From: Daphnia carinata
Lineage: Eukaryota; Arthropoda; Branchiopoda; Diplostraca; Daphniidae
Reading direction: 5' to 3'
Assembly (NCBI RefSeq): GCF_022539665.2
Contig: NC_081334.1
Coordinates: 5,488,424-5,552,423, forward strand
DNA length: 64,000 bases
Part shown: piece after piece, positions 55,557 to 64,000 of the stretch
Numbering within the stretch: the first letter of the stretch is position 1
How the letters are laid out: every line of letters starts with the position of its first letter
The notes under the pieces: model-generated
Database searches by the model: none
Told to the model about the DNA's origin: nothing
The model's input: the letters and a program-made list of their open reading frames with translations, nothing else
Position numbers and translations under genes: made by a program

Positions 55557-55829
55557 AAATGAATAACTATGATAGTTTCAGTTGTAACCAACTTATAAAC
55601 AAATGCATATACTATCAAATGTATCAAGCACCAAGCAAACGTTATTCCTAATGTTGGAATAAATGTCCATTACTATGATCTATCTAGAAAGAACTTAATG
55701 GCTACGGTTTAAATCCGTTGTATAGTAGTAGTATAAATATACAAGTTTATAAACACTCAATAATGAGGAAAATAACTTATTTATTAAAATTTGTTACTGG
55801 TTACGAGATTAACTGTTAGTAAAATATCC

Positions 55830-55995
55830 GTTCGCGTGCTTCGCACGATGTTTCCCAACTCGACTGGCCCCGTGACACCTGGGAAGGTAGGAAGCCTTTG
55901 GAATCGGACACCTGACTGGGGTTCGAACCACGAACCTTGGAGTTGTGAAGCGGACGCCTCTCCTTTCTGGCATCCGCCCCCCTATATCCCCCCCC
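55830..55995 (-). repeat. Possible tRNA-derived SINE
   Basis: On the minus strand, GGCGTCCGCTTCACAAC then GGTTCGAACCCC look like the 3' half of a tRNA (anticodon arm and B-box), followed by a unique-looking tail to about 55830. A poly(C) run of 15 bases (plus strand, 55989-56003) lies at its 5' edge. The A-box is not clear. Confidence 0.35.
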
Positions 55996-56077
55996 CCCCC
56001 CCATTGGGATTTGGTTTTCTATTGACTCGTCGCCATAGCTACATTAATGTGTTGAAGATATAGATCTTTAAGTTATG

Positions 56078-56146
56078 TTCATTGTAGCTCAGTGGTACAG
56101 CATTGGAACGTTAGCTGGGTACCTTGGGTTCAAATCCACGATTGTA
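56078..56146 (+). pseudogene. tRNA-like unit 4
   Basis: A near-consensus A-box TAGCTCAGTGG and B-box GGTTCAAATCC at tRNA spacing. The anticodon arm is irregular. It is among the better-preserved promoters in the cluster, so it might still be transcribed by RNA polymerase III. Confidence 0.45.
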
Positions 56147-56413
56147 AATATGTAACTTCAGAGAATGTAGAGGGTTGCTCTCAAATAGGTTGAAGAAATA
56201 AATTATTGCTTTTTTTTCACATTGATAAATTGACTTGTATATAACCATATACTATGATGTGTTACTCGTCTGAATCGTATTGTTTCACTTTATCAAGTAA
56301 GACCTTTACGATTTTACACACCTTTGCTGAAGCATTATTAATTATACTCATACAAGATTTTATATGAGTGGAAGTTTCACGAATGAATTTGTTATCACAT
56401 CAGAATGTTACTT

Positions 56414-56483
56414 GACTCTTTTGGGGATCGAACACCTGATCTTCGGCATACCCCGCCGATGCTCAACCGTTGAGCCATGATTC
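56414..56483 (-). pseudogene. tRNA-like unit 5
   Basis: On the minus strand: D arm GGCTCAACGGTTGAGC, anticodon stem TCGGC/GCCGA around a seven-base loop, B-box TGTTCGATCCC and a 3' GAGTC. Same family as units 2, 3, 7, 8 and 10. Confidence 0.5.
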
Positions 56484-56567
56484 ATGTACTTAATGATGAT
56501 TCGTTTTCTTGTTTTTTTAAGGAAATCTATTTCATTTGAAAAAATTTTGCAATCGTTTGCATGTGAC

Positions 56568-56640
56568 GCCTCATGTGAGGTTTGAACACACAACCTTCGG
56601 CACCGCAGACGGAGGCTCTACCAACTAGCCATAAACACCA
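56568..56640 (-). pseudogene. tRNA-like unit 6
   Basis: On the minus strand: A-box TGGCTAGTTGG and B-box TGTTCAAACC at tRNA spacing; it diverges from the family in the anticodon arm. Confidence 0.45.
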
Positions 56641-56744
56641 TGAACTTCGATTACTTATTCTTATATAAATACGAGTTGCACAGACTTCAATATCTTTCTA
56701 ATTTCAACAACCAAGTCGTACAGACACAGCGAAAAACTAAACAT

Positions 56745-56813
56745 GACTCACAGCTCAACCGTTGAGCACCGGCATCGCACGCCGAATGTATAGGGATCAA
56801 ACCTCGATGAGTC
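56745..56813 (+). pseudogene. tRNA-like unit 7, Ala(CGC)-like
   Basis: GACTC and GAGTC ends pair; D arm GCTCAACCGTTGAGC; anticodon arm CGGC-ATCGCAC-GCCG with CGC at the anticodon; the B-box has decayed to GGGATCAAACC. Confidence 0.5.
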
Positions 56814-56814
56814 T

Positions 56815-56940
56815 AAATTAGGACAACGTCTGATAGGACAACTGCAGAGCAAACACCAAGACACTAAAAAAGACACAATAAAATCAACAAGTTTAAAGTA
56901 GGACAATGTCTGATAAGACAAGTGCAGAGCAAACACCAAG
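56815..56940 (+). repeat. Direct repeat, two copies of about 46 bp
   Basis: 56815-56860 and 56895-56940 share TAGGACAA.GTCTGATA.GACAA.TGCAGAGCAAACACCAAG with few differences. The first copy directly follows tRNA-like unit 7. Confidence 0.75.
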
Positions 56941-57268
56941 TAAATTTTTTTGTAAATTTTAATTTAATTTTTTGTAAACCACACCCATTTTCGGCAGTCT
57001 TTATGTAATATTAATCAAAGCCACATTTACCACTATGAAATGGATGTTGAAAAGCAAATAAAAACCTGTTGAGATGGATATCAGGAGAATCAGAATAGAT
57101 CTCAATCAACTTCAGTTATTTTTTCCCTATCATACTTAGTGATATAGCATAATAGTTATACCTGCCTCAATTCACAATCATAGACCAATGGAAAAGAAAA
57201 CAGAAATGTAGCTGTGAAAGCAGATCACTTCAGAACACAGGATCAGGTATAGATCATCCAAGAGTAGA

Positions 57269-57287
57269 TACCCCCCCCCCCCCCCCC
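57269..57287. repeat. Poly(C) run next to the palindrome
   Basis: About 19 C bases followed by an A run, just outside the left end of the large inverted duplication. The right arm has a matching C run at about 62468. Confidence 0.8.
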
Positions 57288-57427
57288 CAAAAAAAAAGAA
57301 AAAATGTCGGCCTTACTTCTGTTTTACTGCTGCCCACCGTTAGATGGCGATAGCAGTGAAATAGAAAAAAAAGGCCGATATTTTTTTTTGGGGGGGGGGG
57401 GTTAAATATATGGCAATATGGCAATCT

Positions 57428-57532
57428 ATGGCAATCCGTTTTACATAAAAAAAAAAAAAAATGTCGGAAAAAAAAAAAATCGCACTTTTTTCTTTTTTTC
57501 CGACACGTAGCCATCTACCGCTCAGACTCGTT
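57428..57532 (+). mobile_element. MITE-family copy at left end of palindrome
   Basis: Runs from TATGGCAATCCGTTTTA to GCCATCTACCGCTCAG with A runs between, matching the element at 53753-53838. A reversed partial copy (57338-57420) abuts it. The mirror copies are at about 62339-62460 and 62470-62530. Confidence 0.5.
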
Positions 57533-57633
57533 ATTACTGGCATAGGCAATTTCAGTCCATTGGATGCCATTCGCAGTTAGTTCAGTAGCGTGGATGGAGA
57601 GAATGACGCGTTGCTGGAGGAACAATTGAAAAA

Positions 57634-58900
57634 TGGATAAGATAATACAACAAAAGGATGGTAAGTATCAACATTATTATATTGGTTTTCAATTATTAAT
57701 TATTGTTTATTACATCAAATTATGAAGCTGCAGGCCCAATTATTGGAACAACACAAAATATTAGATAACAGCAAAGCTAAGGATGGTAAGGGCTTATACG
57801 TAATGATTCTATTTATTTACTTTTATTCATTTGTGTTTTGTAGCTCAAATTTTGAGTCTACAAGCTCAGCTAGGGGAAAAGAACAAATTGGAATGGAACA
57901 GTTTCCAAACAGTGAAGGAGGTTTTTCCAAACTCATCCCTAACTGAACATGAGGATGAATTGGCATTAGGCGAACACAGTCAGGTACCTAAACTTTTCAA
58001 ATAAGAATTCAAAATAAGTATAGAATTTTAACAAACAATTATTTATTGTTTAGTTATTCAGTCTACCACCTGACAGCGTGTTAAAGTTAAATTCTGTTAG
58101 TGCTGCACTAAAAGAATTGTTAGTAATAAGTCCATGCAGCGAAGGAATTGAACAATTGTGGGACCGTATTTGGGCTGAAAATGGGTGTGGTACGGAAACC
58201 CAGAAATAGCACGAGTTCAACATAAAACATGAATTAGGTACTTTTCGGTTCTTTGTCTATCGAAACAGTATTTTTAATGCTATTATTTTGCATTCACAGA
58301 ATTCTAGTGGGGGATCAAGTCAAGTCTAGAAGTGTTACAGGATGGAAGAGTGAGCCTACAGTTGAAAAACACTGAAAGTGCATTACCATTAAGGTATGAG
58401 GTAAAGTAATAGAGTATGCAAATTGTCTAATGAGAAGTACCATCTTGTGTGAATGAATCCTGTGTAACAGCAATCCTTTATAGTTCTGTTATAGCTAGAA
58501 GCCTCAAATAATTCTGCTTCTCTTGTTAAAGAACAACTTGTTCTTTACACTCAGAGTGTTGGTGAAGCTGGGTACTTAAATGGCCCTAAAGATGTTTCAC
58601 TTCACTGGCATTGCAGCGATGAACATCATACATGGACTCTTTAGGTATGAAAGGAATTTTCTTGAAAAATTTTGAATTTATGATGAAGCTTTTCTCCTCC
58701 TTTTTGCCAACCATGTCTAATCTACAAAAAAAAATTTATCCAATAGGAAAGGATTTTCAGCATACTGGGAACACAACTATCAACAATGCAACATTCTAGG
58801 GGTGTTATTTTATCCTTCAAGAGCCTTATACAATGATTTTCATCTACAATTTGTATGGCCTTTCCCGAGCTTCTGCCAGAAGTTGAATCTATGAGTCATG
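57634..58900 (+). pseudogene. Decayed spliced gene with coiled-coil start, left arm copy
   Basis: Exon-like pieces: MDKIIQQKDG at 57634, then MKLQAQLLEQHK from 57722, then an exon with SLQAQLGEKNK at 57844-57983 ending at a GTACCT donor, then a piece from about 58054 to a TAG at 58207-58209. Further pieces (GWKSEPT at about 58350, LVLYTQSVGEAGYLNGP at about 58530-58600) follow in changing frames. Glu/Gln/Leu heptads suggest a coiled coil. Compared with the right-arm copy it has extra stops and indels, so neither copy gives an unbroken protein I can follow. Family unknown; not obviously a transposase. Confidence 0.5.
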
Positions 58901-59068
58901 TAAGTCACATGAGCAACAATTGAGATGCTTAATGGTGTTGTTTTTCTTTTCTCAGTGTAGGTTAATAGTAACATTGGATCTGAAAAAAAACTTGGTTGGG
59001 GCATGACACTGAATAAATTGTAATGATTGGATGGATGACATGATATTTCTATACTTCATTCGGATTCC

Positions 59069-59559
59069 CGAGACGGTATTTGATATTTAAAAAATTGAAG
59101 TGCATATCTGGGCTCCCTTCTTTTCTGAAGCCCCGTTTCCCCTTGACTCATAATAAGCCCGTAGGGGGTCATGCCCCTACTGTACGGTATATATAAAAAC
59201 AACATATACCGAGGTTTGGAGGGCTCTGGCCGGAAAGGGGACGTGGGGTGCCGCTTCGTCCGATGATGTGTTCACGGAGGGTGACGTGGCTGCCCACAAA
59301 TCCGAACTAAAGGTTAATCGCTCCTGTAAAAATGTTCCAAATCTTCAGCTCTTCTTCCGGCTTCTCTTAGCCAATCACCGGGTAATCTCCCCGGTGGGTC
59401 AACAAGGCAGTGTCTCCCCCTGCCTGGGTTGACGGCAACTTTTGAAAGGGCTATTGTGCCTTTTTAAAGTTGCAAAAATAATTGTAATGTGCAGAGAATT
59501 GTCAATAAAATTTTTTTTTATAAAATGTTTTTTGCAAAATTCGTTTCTTTCATTGTCTG
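59069..59559 (+). other. Nearly identical hairpin-rich block, left copy
   Basis: By eye this ~490-base block differs from its mirror copy at 60303-60791 only in one T-run length, while the flanks differ every few tens of bases. It is GC-richer than its surroundings and has several self-complementary stems: GTAGGGG/CCCCTAC, CACCGGG/CCCGGTG, GTCAAC..GGCAG/CTGCC..GTTGAC, and GCAACTTT..AAAGTTGC. It starts near a TATATATAAAAA and ends in AATAAA followed by a T run. It could be a structured RNA gene, a 3'-untranslated region, or a block kept identical by gene conversion. Confidence 0.5.
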
Positions 59560-59763
59560 TATTTGCTGTGTTCACACGTTACACTTTTTATATTTAGCTT
59601 GCTTAGTTCACCTTTATTGTTTTTGTCACCTTTGATGGTAAGTATTGTTTCCATTGGTTTATCGTTTATCTGTAAGTATTATTTATTACACTCTTTGAAT
59701 TCTTCAACTTAGATTTAAGGAACAATCTGGATATTTTATGAAGTAATTTTGTATTTTGTTTTA

Positions 59764-59829
59764 CTCGTATGGGAACCGATCCCCAGACATTCAGCGTGCA
59801 ACGCCAATGCTCTAACATTGAGCCACGAG
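59764..59829 (-). pseudogene. tRNA-like unit 8, Ala(TGC)-like
   Basis: On the minus strand: CTCGT/ACGAG acceptor ends, A-box GTGGCTCAATG, anticodon arm with seven-base loop GTTGCAC (TGC at the anticodon), B-box GGATCGGTTCCC. It is the mirror partner of unit 10 across the palindrome centre. Confidence 0.5.
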
Positions 59830-59923
59830 ATATATCTAATTTATTATCGCATATCATATGTTATCGTCTAGGATGTTTATGCAGTCTTTCACAACTATAT
59901 GTTTATCTTTCTATTGCTTCCAT

Positions 59924-59992
59924 AAGGTTCTTAGCTCTGTGGTAGAGCTTTTATCTGCGATACCTGTTACCCTGGGTTCAAACCTCAGTAGA
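59924..59992 (+). pseudogene. tRNA-like unit 9, in palindrome spacer
   Basis: A-box TAGCTCTGTGG and B-box GGGTTCAAACC at tRNA spacing, anticodon arm irregular. It has no mirror copy, so it arrived after, or sits at the hinge of, the duplication. Confidence 0.45.
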
Positions 59993-60112
59993 TGTGTAAA
60001 AATGAAGTAGAATAATGTAGAAGAGTATATTGCAGAATTGCATTTCAGTTTTATTCTAAGTGTAAATGCAAGTCCACAAGTGACTAGAAAAAAAACCAAT
60101 TTAAAATTATAT

Positions 60113-60182
60113 GATTCGTGGCTCATTGGTAGAGCATCGGCGAGGTATGCCGAACATCCAAGGTTCGATTCCTGGATAATAA
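60113..60182 (+). tRNA. tRNA-like unit 10, best preserved of the cluster
   Basis: A-box GTGGCTCATTGG, D arm GCTC/GAGC, anticodon stem TCGGC/GCCGA around GAGGTAT, T arm CCAAGGTTCGATTCCTGG. The acceptor ends pair poorly and position 33 is not T, so function as a real tRNA is doubtful; it is listed as tRNA only because three of four arms fold. Confidence 0.3.
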
Positions 60183-60302
60183 TAGAATGCTTACAGATAA
60201 ACGATAAACCAATACCCGTCACCTTACCATCTAATGTGACAAAAACAAATAAAGCAAAGCCAAAAAAAAATTGATAAATGCAATGTGTGAACAAAGCTAA
60301 CA

Positions 60303-60791
60303 CAGACAATGAAAGAAACGAATTTTGCAAAAAACATTTTATAAAAAAAATTTTATTGACAATTCTCTGCACATTACAATTATTTTTGCAACTTTAAAAA
60401 GGCACAATAGCCCTTTCAAAAGTTGCCGTCAACCCAGGCAGGGGGAGACACTGCCTTGTTGACCCACCGGGGAGATTACCCGGTGATTGGCTAAGAGAAG
60501 CCGGAAGAAGAGCTGAAGATTTGGAACATTTTTACAGGAGCGATTAACCTTTAGTTCGGATTTGTGGGCAGCCACGTCACCCTCCGTGAACACATCATCG
60601 GACGAAGCGGCACCCCACGTCCCCTTTCCGGCCAGAGCCCTCCAAACCTCGGTATATGTTGTTTTTATATATACCGTACAGTAGGGGCATGACCCCCTAC
60701 GGGCTTATTATGAGTCAAGGGGAAACGGGGCTTCAGAAAAGAAGGGAGCCCAGATATGCACTTCAATTTTTTAAATATCAAATACCGTCTG
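60303..60791 (-). other. Nearly identical hairpin-rich block, right copy
   Basis: Reverse complement of 59069-59559 with the same stems, TATA-like string, AATAAA and T run. An open frame on the plus strand (60656-61048) crosses its edge and looks like chance. Confidence 0.5.
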
Positions 60792-60954
60792 GGGAATCCG
60801 AATTAAGTATAGCAATGTCATGTCATCCATCCAATCAATACAATTTATTCAGTGTCTTGCCCCAACCAAGAATCTTTTCAGATCCAATGTTACTATTAAC
60901 CTATATTGAGAAAAGAAAAACAACACCGTTAAACACATCAATTGTTGATCATGG

Positions 60955-62227
60955 AACTTACATGACTCATAGATTCAACTTCTGGTGGAAGCTTGGGAAA
61001 GGACATACAAATTGCAGATTAACTTCATTGTATAAGGCTCTTGAATGATAAACTAGCACCTGTAGAATGTTGCATTGTTGATAGTTGTGTTCCCAGTACA
61101 TGAAAATCCTTTCCTATTGGATAAAATTTTTTTTGGTAGATAAGACCTGGTTGGCAAAAAGGAGGAGAAATTCTTCGTCATAAATTCAAAATTATTTGAA
61201 GAAAAATCCTTTCATACCTAAAGAGTCCATGTATGATGTTCATCTCTGCAATAGCAGCAAAATTAAAACATCTTTAGGGCCATTTAAGTACCCAGTTTCC
61301 CCAACACTCTGAACGTAAAGGACAAGTTGTTCTTTAGACAGAGAAGCAGAATTATTTGAGGCTTCTAGCTGTGACAGAACTATAAAGGATTGCTGTTGTA
61401 CTGGATTCATTAACACAAGATGGTACTTCTCATTAGGCAATTTGCATTACTCTATTAATTTACCTCACACCTTACGGTAATGCACTCTCAGTGTTTTTTC
61501 ATCTGTAGGCTCACTCTTCCATCCTGTAACACTTGCAGACTTGATTTGATCCCCCGTTAAAATCTGTGAATGCAAAATAATAGCATTAAAAATACTTTTT
61601 CGATAGACAAAAAACCGAAAAGTACCTAATCCATGTTTCATGTTGAACTTGTGCTATTTCTGGGTTTCTGTACCACACCCATTTTCGGCCCAAATACGTT
61701 CCCACAATTGTTCAGTTCCTTCACTGCATGAGCTTATTACTAACGATTCTTTTAGTGCAGCACTAACAGAATTTAAATTTAACACACTGTCATGTGGTGG
61801 ACTGAATAAGTAAGCAATAAATAACTGTTTTTTAAAATTCTATACTTATTTTGAATTCTTATTTGAAAACTTTAGGTACCTGGCTGTGTTCGCCTAATGC
61901 CAACTCATCCTCACGTTCAGTTAGAGATGAGTTTTGAAAAACCTCCTTCACTGTTTGGAAACTGTTCCGTTCCAATTTGTTCTTTTCCCCTAGCTGAGCT
62001 TGAAGACTCAAAATTTGAGCTACAAAACACGAATGAATAAAAGCAAATAAATAGAATCATTACGTGTTAGGCCTACGATCCTTAGCTTTGTTATCTAATA
62101 TTTTGTGTTGTTCCAATAACTGGGCCTGCAGCTTCATAATTTGATCTAATAAACAATAATTAATAATTGAAAACCAATATAATAATGTTTATACTTACCA
62201 TTTTTTTGTTTTATTATCTTATCCATT
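60955..62227 (-). pseudogene. Decayed spliced gene with coiled-coil start, right arm copy
   Basis: Mirror of the copy at 57634-58900, reading from 62227 downward. It keeps some stretches better: an open 66-codon piece at 61240-61440 containing KYHLVLMNPVQQQSF and GETGYLNGPKDV, and a piece with GWKSEPTDEKTLRVHYRK at about 61486-61560. The exon with SLQAQLGEKNK lies at about 61880-62020. The TAG after ETQK is shared by both arms, and a one-base indel relative to the left arm sits at the following acceptor. Confidence 0.5.
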
Positions 62228-62530
62228 TTTCAATTGTTCCTCCAGCCACGCGTTGTTCTCCAGCCACGCTACTCAATTAACTGCTAATGGGATACAATTA
62301 ACTCAAATTGCTTACATGCCTGTAATAACGAAACCGACTGATAGATGGCTACGGATAGAAAAAAGAGAAAAAAGTGCGATTTTTTTTTTTTTTTCCGCCA
62401 TTTTTTTTTTTTTTTTCATGTAAAACGGATTGCCATATTGCCATATAAAACGGATTGCCATAGTAATTCCCCCCCCCCCCAAAGAAGGCATTTTTTCTTT
62501 TTTACAGCTATCGCCATCTATCGGCCAGGT

Positions 62531-63310
62531 TCTAATTAAGTCTGTAAATACAACTTTACATATTCTAACCATATAAATAAATCATTTTTTAAATTAATAA
62601 CTTTACTTAATTTACATATAACTAATCCTTATTTTATTTTGTTATATTCTATTTCCTTAACTTAATACATCCTTAACAGTCGACTTATGGAACTCTTCCA
62701 CAACCTATTTGACGTAGACAACTCGGCATCACACAGACTTTAGTGACGAATGTTTGCATAGGTTTTGGTTCCTTTTGTTGCCTTCGTAGTATTCCAAGGA
62801 CTCACATTCACAGTGTGCATTTTCATTTCAGGAACATTAAAGTAATCCAGCAATCAAGGGTAGGATAAATATTTCACGTTTTTTTTCTACCATGTTCCAG
62901 CATAACCAGTTTTGGCACAGCCTCAGAGACTGTCCTGCCCTTGCATCGTACATATCATTTTAGATTTGTTTGTGGTTAATATCTGATTATATAATTGTTT
63001 ACTTGTTTTTTTTTTTTAATTTTTCCCATTAACTGTTTCCTTAAACAAAATGAATTTGTTCTATATTCAAGTATCTGGTTAGCAAAATAAACATGTAATA
63101 AAATTTTCAAACAGACATTGCATGTAAGTTCCAAGATGTTCTTCGATAAGAATTTTGGTTTTGGATTACTCGAAATAAGCCAACCAAGTGAACGACATTG
63201 AGTTAATCCTAACTCTCTTCAACTTCAGTAGGCAAGGCAGCAAATCCAGGTTTATCGCCGAACTGCGAATAGATTAAATTAGATCTACAAGTAATAAGAA
63301 CTACCTAGGT
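62531..63310. other. Intergenic, AT-rich, no gene seen
   Basis: No recognisable coding frame or tRNA-like unit between the right end of the palindrome and the helicase relic. Confidence 0.5.

Positions 63311-64000
<690 letters not shown>

Larger units (their letters stand above)
57338..62530. repeat. 5.2-kb inverted duplication (palindrome)
   Basis: The left arm (about 57338-59830) and right arm (about 60110-62530) are reverse complements of each other with scattered changes and small indels, around a spacer of about 280 bases. From outside to inside, each arm has MITE-like ends, a decayed spliced gene with coiled-coil start, a nearly identical ~490-base block, and a tRNA-like unit (units 8 and 10 face each other). 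Spacer unit 9 has no partner. It may be a foldback-type transposable element with very long terminal repeats, or a segmental inverted duplication; no transposase is seen. Confidence 0.85.

Noticed and set aside
59069-59559. Hairpin block as a known ncRNA (7SK, RNase P, SRP, U snRNA) or hammerhead ribozyme
   Set aside because: I could not match the conserved core motifs of any of these; left as unidentified.
55020-60182. CRISPR-like array
   Set aside because: The repeated units are unevenly spaced, on both strands and have tRNA A/B boxes; this is a eukaryotic sequence.
60656-61048. A 130-codon plus-strand open frame in the right palindrome arm
   Set aside because: It runs antisense to the decayed gene and through the hairpin block; the left arm does not keep the frame open, so it is likely chance.

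Overview
The window is animal nuclear DNA, most likely from an arthropod and plausibly a branchiopod crustacean of the Daphnia kind. The reasons are split genes with mostly short GT-AG introns (many of 60-150 bases), no operons of bacterial type, clear arthropod/animal orthologues (Shank, TMEM184C, EXD1, VMA21, Sbf/MTMR5-13, a vasa/Belle-type helicase), and intergenic DNA full of long A, T and C runs and dinucleotide repeats. The species call is an inference from gene style, not from a marker gene. All recognisable protein genes lie on the minus strand; the exon models were built by hand from splice signals and reading-phase agreement.

Layout. Bases 1-9538 carry the 5' three quarters of a Shank/ProSAP scaffold gene (SPN, ankyrin, SH3, PDZ and the start of the proline-rich tail; the SAM end lies beyond base 1). 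Bases 9.6-37.7 kb are about 28 kb without a recognisable gene, dominated by alternating poly(A)/poly(T) runs and microsatellites; it could be upstream or 5'-intron DNA of Shank. Bases 37.8-38.5 kb hold a possible three-exon gene of unknown product. Bases 39.9-53.3 kb are a compact cluster of four minus-strand housekeeping-type genes: TMEM184C (seven-pass membrane protein), EXD1 (piRNA-pathway protein), VMA21 (V-ATPase assembly chaperone) and Sbf (DENN-domain GEF with a dead myotubularin domain). VMA21 and EXD1 are separated by only 37 bases.

Bases 53.7-62.5 kb are a repeat-built accessory region: copies of a small inverted-repeat (MITE-like) family, at least ten diverged tRNA-like units on both strands, and a 5.2-kb inverted duplication (about 57.34-62.53 kb). 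Each arm carries the same decayed, spliced coiled-coil gene, then a nearly identical ~490-base block rich in hairpins, then a tRNA-like unit at the inner end. This palindrome is the most unusual thing in the window. At 63.3-64.0 kb is the 3' end of a vasa/Belle-type DEAD-box helicase copy that looks like a pseudogene.

The genes are not an evident pathway. EXD1 and the helicase relic both belong to piRNA/germline families, and the repeat-rich palindrome lies between Sbf and the relic, but a functional link is speculation.
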